Assembly: GCA_001599295.1 (NCBI GenBank)
Contig: BCGN01000006.1
Span: 496,001-560,000, forward strand
DNA length: 64,000 nucleotides
Direction: 5' to 3'
Source: Sporopachydermia quercuum
Lineage: Eukaryota; Ascomycota; Sporopachydermiomycetes; Sporopachydermiales; Sporopachydermiaceae
Shown: piece after piece, positions 60,168 to 64,000 of the stretch
Numbering within the stretch: position 1 is the first letter of the stretch
Layout: each line of letters starts with the position of its first letter
Made by a program: the position numbers and the translations under genes
Notes under the pieces: model-generated
Told to the model about the DNA's origin: nothing
What the model saw: only the letters and a program-made list of their open reading frames with translations
Database searches by the model: none

Positions 60168-60719
60168 TTAAAAAGGAATCTCTTTATCTAACTTTATGAA
60201 AGAGTTCACTTTGAATGCTTCAGGTGCAATTGGACTATCATTTTGTCCTCTGAGNGTACCTGTTAATCTGAAATCTCTTTCCATCACTGTTAATTGAATG
60301 TTAGACACTGTTTGAGTTGTGGCCATAAAAAATAGTACGAATTGAATTGACAANCAATTTGATTAGTGAGTATCTGCAACCAGGGCAGCTCTCGTATTAT
60401 ATCAAAACACTTCCGGTTACCTGAACTTTCGTTAAAGCACCAATTTTTTTACTTACATTCCCTATCCCAGTCATCTATGGTGAATCTATCTCTTTTCCAA
60501 CCATTATTCCATGCACGTACAGTTGAAACGGCACCACCAGCTACACCGAAGAACTACAACAATCGTTAGCCTTTGCGGTAATAAAATACATGCTCACATC
60601 TTCTGAATCCTTATCCTGACTTCTCTCTTCCACTCTCCCAATTCTGCGCGAAACCTCATTCTTCTTCTACTTACTCCAAGAATGATTCCATACGGTAAAA
60701 GGCCTTCAAAGGGAATCAT
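60168..60719 (-). CDS. NDUFA1: Respiratory complex I subunit NDUFA1 (MWFE), three exons
   Basis: Single-span membrane subunit of NADH:ubiquinone oxidoreductase in the mitochondrial inner membrane. Assembled by hand: exon 1 60719-60675 (MIPFEGLLPYGIILG), exon 2 60553-60457, exon 3 60286-60168. The introns are 121 and 170 nt, with GTAAGT donors, GCTAAC and TCTAAC branch sites and TGTAG and ACAG acceptors. Phases close to 86 residues. A transmembrane helix spans about 7-27. The diagnostic WDRELMERDFRLTG (44-57) corresponds to the W-x-x-MERDxRxxG block of MWFE subunits from fungi to animals, followed by LRGQNDSPIAPEAF. The N at 60255 is in a threonine codon (ACN). Each exon is too small to be seen alone, except the last. 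Complex I is absent from Saccharomyces. Confidence 0.92.
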
Positions 60720-62083
60720 TGTCGCTTATTTTTTTTATAAATTTATCTCGTAGTTGAAGTACCTAGGATATCAAAAATTTGTACACTCATACAATACAGA
60801 CATATACTTCAGCTCTAACGGACTATACTCAATACTATATAGCGCTTCTGATGTATATGTACCATATCTTTCCTCCTTTCCTTTACTCTAAACATCGCAG
60901 GTTCTTACTACAAATTATTACCCACATAAAACTTAACCTGCTGATTGGGTGAGTCTCTGGAGGGNAATAAAAGAGACTTCATGATACACCCAAACATTAG
61001 ATAGCCATATTTCTATATTATGTAATCAGTTTTCGAGCAGTTTCTTCTTTCATCAAATGGAGACCTCAAGAGATCGTGTCAAACACAATTAAAAGTATTC
61101 TCACTATACTATGAAAGTTAAAACTAGGGCATTAGGTTTGTTGCTCTGACAACTTTTGGAACTGTATATCCGTAACCTCATCTTATCCGTCACATGATTC
61201 AGAAAAAGAAAAAATTTGCGAGCGCACCAGAGAAAACTCTAAAATGAAAATTGTATATAAGCAGTGGAGTACCCCATTTCTATCGCGTTTCTTTTCCTGC
61301 TCATTGTCGACGTACTTCAGTAAGTAACCCCCCCCATACTTTAGCAAATAGCCAAATTCGGCTAATATGCTATATAGTTGAAGTAAAATAATGAAAAAAT
61401 TAAATATACTAACAACCCTTGCAGTAGGATCATTTCTATAGGTCACGTCCTTCTTTGACTCTTCAAAAGAGCCACAGAATCCAACTTGGATGATGAGATG
61501 GCCCTTCGCACCCTAGAGTGAGGTATATGGAACTTGTCATGGTTTTTACTGTGGCATTTACATTATTCCTTCGTCATATGCTTTGGTTTACCGTAGTATC
61601 AGGAGGAGCGATGATCTTGGTCCTTTGTGTGTACGATCTTCGTGGTTGGGGCACATTGGGCGGGAGTGAAGGCTGTCTGACAAGTCTCAAAGATAATTGG
61701 ATTTCTAATTAGAAGGACATGGTTTGTACAATGTACTTATTAAGTTAATGTTGACCAATAAAATTGTATCAGCATGAAATACTTCAAGTGTAGGTAATTG
61801 TAGACAGTTATAACGTACTATTATGTTAAAGTTGATGCTGGAGCAGCAATTGTATATAAAGTTCTAATACTGCACTAAGAGTTTTGCTCTCACCTGGTCT
61901 ATAATCTGATACATTTGATCATAATATTGTTTATTAAACTCTAAACGCAGAAATCATTAATATACTATTCAATTATCATCAACAGTGAAACTGTATACTT
62001 CACTCGTTACAAAATACAAAATACGAAATACGAAATCCAAATGATCATCATAATTTGAATACCTATCAATCATCAACCAACTC
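60720..62083. other. Intergenic region NDUFA1 / KES1
   Basis: About 1.36 kb. It contains an eight-C run near 61329 and a well-formed intron on the plus strand (see candidate at 61244). N at 60965. Otherwise AT-rich without recognised genes. Confidence 0.45.
61244..61434 (+). other. Candidate spliced small transcript
   Basis: From an ATG at 61244, 26 codons lead to a good donor (GTAAGT at about 61320). About 90 nt further on, TACTAAC (61406-61412) and TTGCAG give a good acceptor at about 61422. Joining the two gives only about 30 residues (MKIVYKQWSTPFLSRFF and so on) before a stop, matching no family I know. It may be a short peptide gene, a non-coding RNA, or part of a gene whose other exons I missed. 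Splice signals are clear; function is not. Confidence 0.25.
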
Positions 62084-63626
62084 TCAAATCTTGATCTCTT
62101 TCTCTTGCAAGAATTTATCCTTATTAAATCTCCAATGCTTTATAACAGGTGCAGGCTTGAGATCATCTTTGTCTCCAACTACTGAACCGCTCGGAACATT
62201 ATTAATGGATAGTTGAGCCATGTTACTTAGTTCAATGAATGTTTTGTCTATTAGACCCAAGTCTGATTTGTCCAAATCATTTAACTCAGGTAACTTGATT
62301 TTCTGTTCTTCATCAGCAAGTGTAGATAAATCAAACCAACGTCTAACCCATTCTTTCCCTTCAGCTTCTTCAGCTTTTCTCAAAACACGTTGTTCGTTTT
62401 CGATCTTAGTCTTCTCTTGGTGAATTAAATCAAAATCACCTTTACGAACAGCTTCAGCCACTTTCTTCCATGCTTTCCTAGATTCCAAATCATGCTGCTC
62501 TTCGATATCTTTGACTTCGAGATGTTGAGGTGGAACAACACTTGAATCATAAAACCATTCTTCATCATTCGAAAGCTTCTTGGCTTCGGAAGAAGATGAG
62601 GCTTTTGATGAAAGCGATAGGCTGGATGTTGAATGAAGAAGTTCTGAATAGCTTTCTGAGAAGGTGGACATTTTTGGAGATATCTTGGAGATTTCATGCC
62701 ATTGTCCACTAATAGTGTATAAAGCTAATTCCTTCTTTGAGCTACTTTTCTGATCTTTGTAGATACGAGCCTTAAAGGTGTGTTTCTTGCCAGAGAAGTA
62801 ACCTCTGCCTGAAAACTCAATGACTGCAAAATATCCTGATGAACTTTGAATATATGTCTTATTATCCAATTCGACAAAAGGAGTAGCAACCATGAGACCT
62901 TCAATATGTAAAGGAGGTAAAGTGATAAGGTATTTTTCACCCAAATTTTCATATGTCACAATAGTATGGCCGTACTGCTTGACGTTGATAGTGGTAGTTG
63001 AGATTGATGCTCTAATTCCAAAGTATCCTTCAAGGTAAGTTTTATTCTTTTCGTTAAAAATAGANTAAGCAGTAACAGGAGGATGATGAGAAACTTGTTC
63101 CGATAATAATACAGTTTCACCGACTTTTTCATCATCACTTGTCCATTTTCCAACAAACAATTCACCTAAAAATGGATTCAAAGGTTTCTTTTCGAATCCC
63201 ATCGATTCGTTACGAGAACAGTATTGAGATCTCAATGTTGAAATAAACCATCTTGTAACAGCTAGCATTCTATGTAAAGCTGCGGTTGATTCTGCTTCAG
63301 GATCCGATGATTCAGCTTTGATGAAATTCGGGGCAACAAATAAATCAGGATGTTCTGCCCAGAATTGAGAATACTCGACCAAAGATGTTGGAGATAAAAT
63401 AAAGGGTGGTGCTGTTAATGAAGATAAATCACCATTGTAAGAGGCAATTGACTTCAAGAATGAAGTCCATGATGATGACTAATAATATGACAATGGTTAG
63501 TGCACGATTTCAATAAATACTATCATCAGTGATGGAGTCTCTTGGTTGTCTACCTGTGTAGTCTGCATATCAAGTATCTCTACTTTCTAATTAATCTATN
63601 CCACTTACAGAAGCACTACTGGACAT
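62084..63626 (-). CDS. KES1: Oxysterol-binding-protein homolog Kes1/Osh4, two exons
   Basis: Sterol/PI4P exchange protein acting at trans-Golgi and other membranes. Exon 1 is only 18 nt (63626-63609, MSSSAS). A 130-nt intron runs from GTAAGT to a CACTAAC branch site and ATTAG at 63479. Exon 2 is 63478-62084. The joined 470-residue product starts [20 protein letters not shown], aligning with S. cerevisiae Osh4 (434) from its first residue, including the amphipathic lid. The ORP fingerprint [11 protein letters not shown] lies near 132-142, preceded by [15 protein letters not shown]. Later blocks [14 protein letters not shown] and [22 protein letters not shown] are nearly identical to Osh4. A Ser-rich insertion ([13 protein letters not shown]) explains the extra length. 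Without the first exon the frame would begin at a TTG and lose the lid. The N at 63065 falls in a third codon position. Confidence 0.95.
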
Positions 63627-64000
63627 TGTATTAAACTGGTGGTATCAACTATCTGTTCTCTTTTTCCCCACTTTACAATTCAATTATTTTCTTTCTACTT
63701 TTTGTTTTTCTTCTTTTACTTTCAATTGCTGTACTGCCGTTAGTTTTTGCTATTACTTTACATTCCCTTGTTACCCAATAACCATATACGAAATAACACA
63801 ACACTGCTGAAATATTCGATCCTCCGCTTTATATCTTCTTTTAAAATCTTCAATATGTATAATATCTATCCAATCGTCATTGATTGTAGATATATTCTAT
63901 ATTACCAATACCCAGTGGCCAGAGCTTATGCAGTCTCCATGTAGTTATGAAATAGTGATAGTATGACAACAACAATAGAATTCGCATNACAGCCAAGTCA
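63627..64000. other. Upstream region of KES1
   Basis: 374 bp with T-rich runs at 63658-63722, likely the KES1 promoter. Open frame 63747-63944 is not credible. N at 63988. Confidence 0.45.

Overview
The window reads as nuclear chromosomal DNA of a budding yeast (Saccharomycotina) that branches outside the Saccharomycetaceae. Three lines of evidence support this. (1) Spliceosomal introns are common and short, mostly with GTAAGT/GTACGT donors, branch sites ending in CTAAC and TAG/CAG acceptors. The ARL3 gene alone has five. (2) The genome keeps genes that Saccharomyces has lost: translation factor subunit eIF3l, the respiratory complex I subunit NDUFA1/MWFE and the PQ-loop protein MPDU1. (3) CTG codons fall at leucine positions that are invariant in ARL3 and THI4, so the nuclear code is standard and the CUG-Ser and CUG-Ala clades are unlikely. 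The base composition is AT-rich. I cannot name the species.

Layout. 1-4.9 kb: MET10 (-), with a CACGTG Cbf1-type site upstream. 4.9-12.5 kb: GID5/VID28 (+) and a large F-box protein (+). 12.8-15.2 kb: MPDU1 (-) and the six-exon ARL3 (-). 16.4-21.0 kb: eIF3l (+), RPA34 (+) and TFA2 (-), each with one intron. 22.0-23.4 kb: an unrecognised, probably mitochondrial protein (-). 25.2-31.9 kb: ADH1-type alcohol dehydrogenase (-) and THI4 (+), divergent across a 4.7-kb intergenic region. 32.7-37.2 kb: a basic coiled-coil protein (+), COG5 (-) and MET17 (+). 37.2-55.6 kb: an 18.5-kb gene-poor stretch whose only convincing gene is an Ada-type metal-binding/AraC HTH protein (44.6-46.6 kb, -). 55.6-63.6 kb: KIN4-like kinase (+), three-exon NDUFA1 (-) and KES1/OSH4 (-), which has an 18-nt first exon.

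How the genes relate. Most are unlinked housekeeping genes: Golgi traffic (ARL3, COG5, KES1), transcription and translation machinery (RPA34, TFA2, eIF3l), and central metabolism (ADH1, THI4). MET10 and MET17 act in consecutive steps of sulfur assimilation (sulfite to sulfide, then sulfide to homocysteine), but they lie 32 kb apart and are not a cluster.

The parts most worth a second look are the isolated Ada/AraC gene, the 7.5-kb convergent and 9-kb divergent deserts around it, a near-perfect 29-bp palindrome, a palindrome straddling a three-N gap, a telomere-like minisatellite, and the distribution of single N bases, which looks like masked heterozygous sites. No tRNA, rRNA, CRISPR array or intact transposon was seen.
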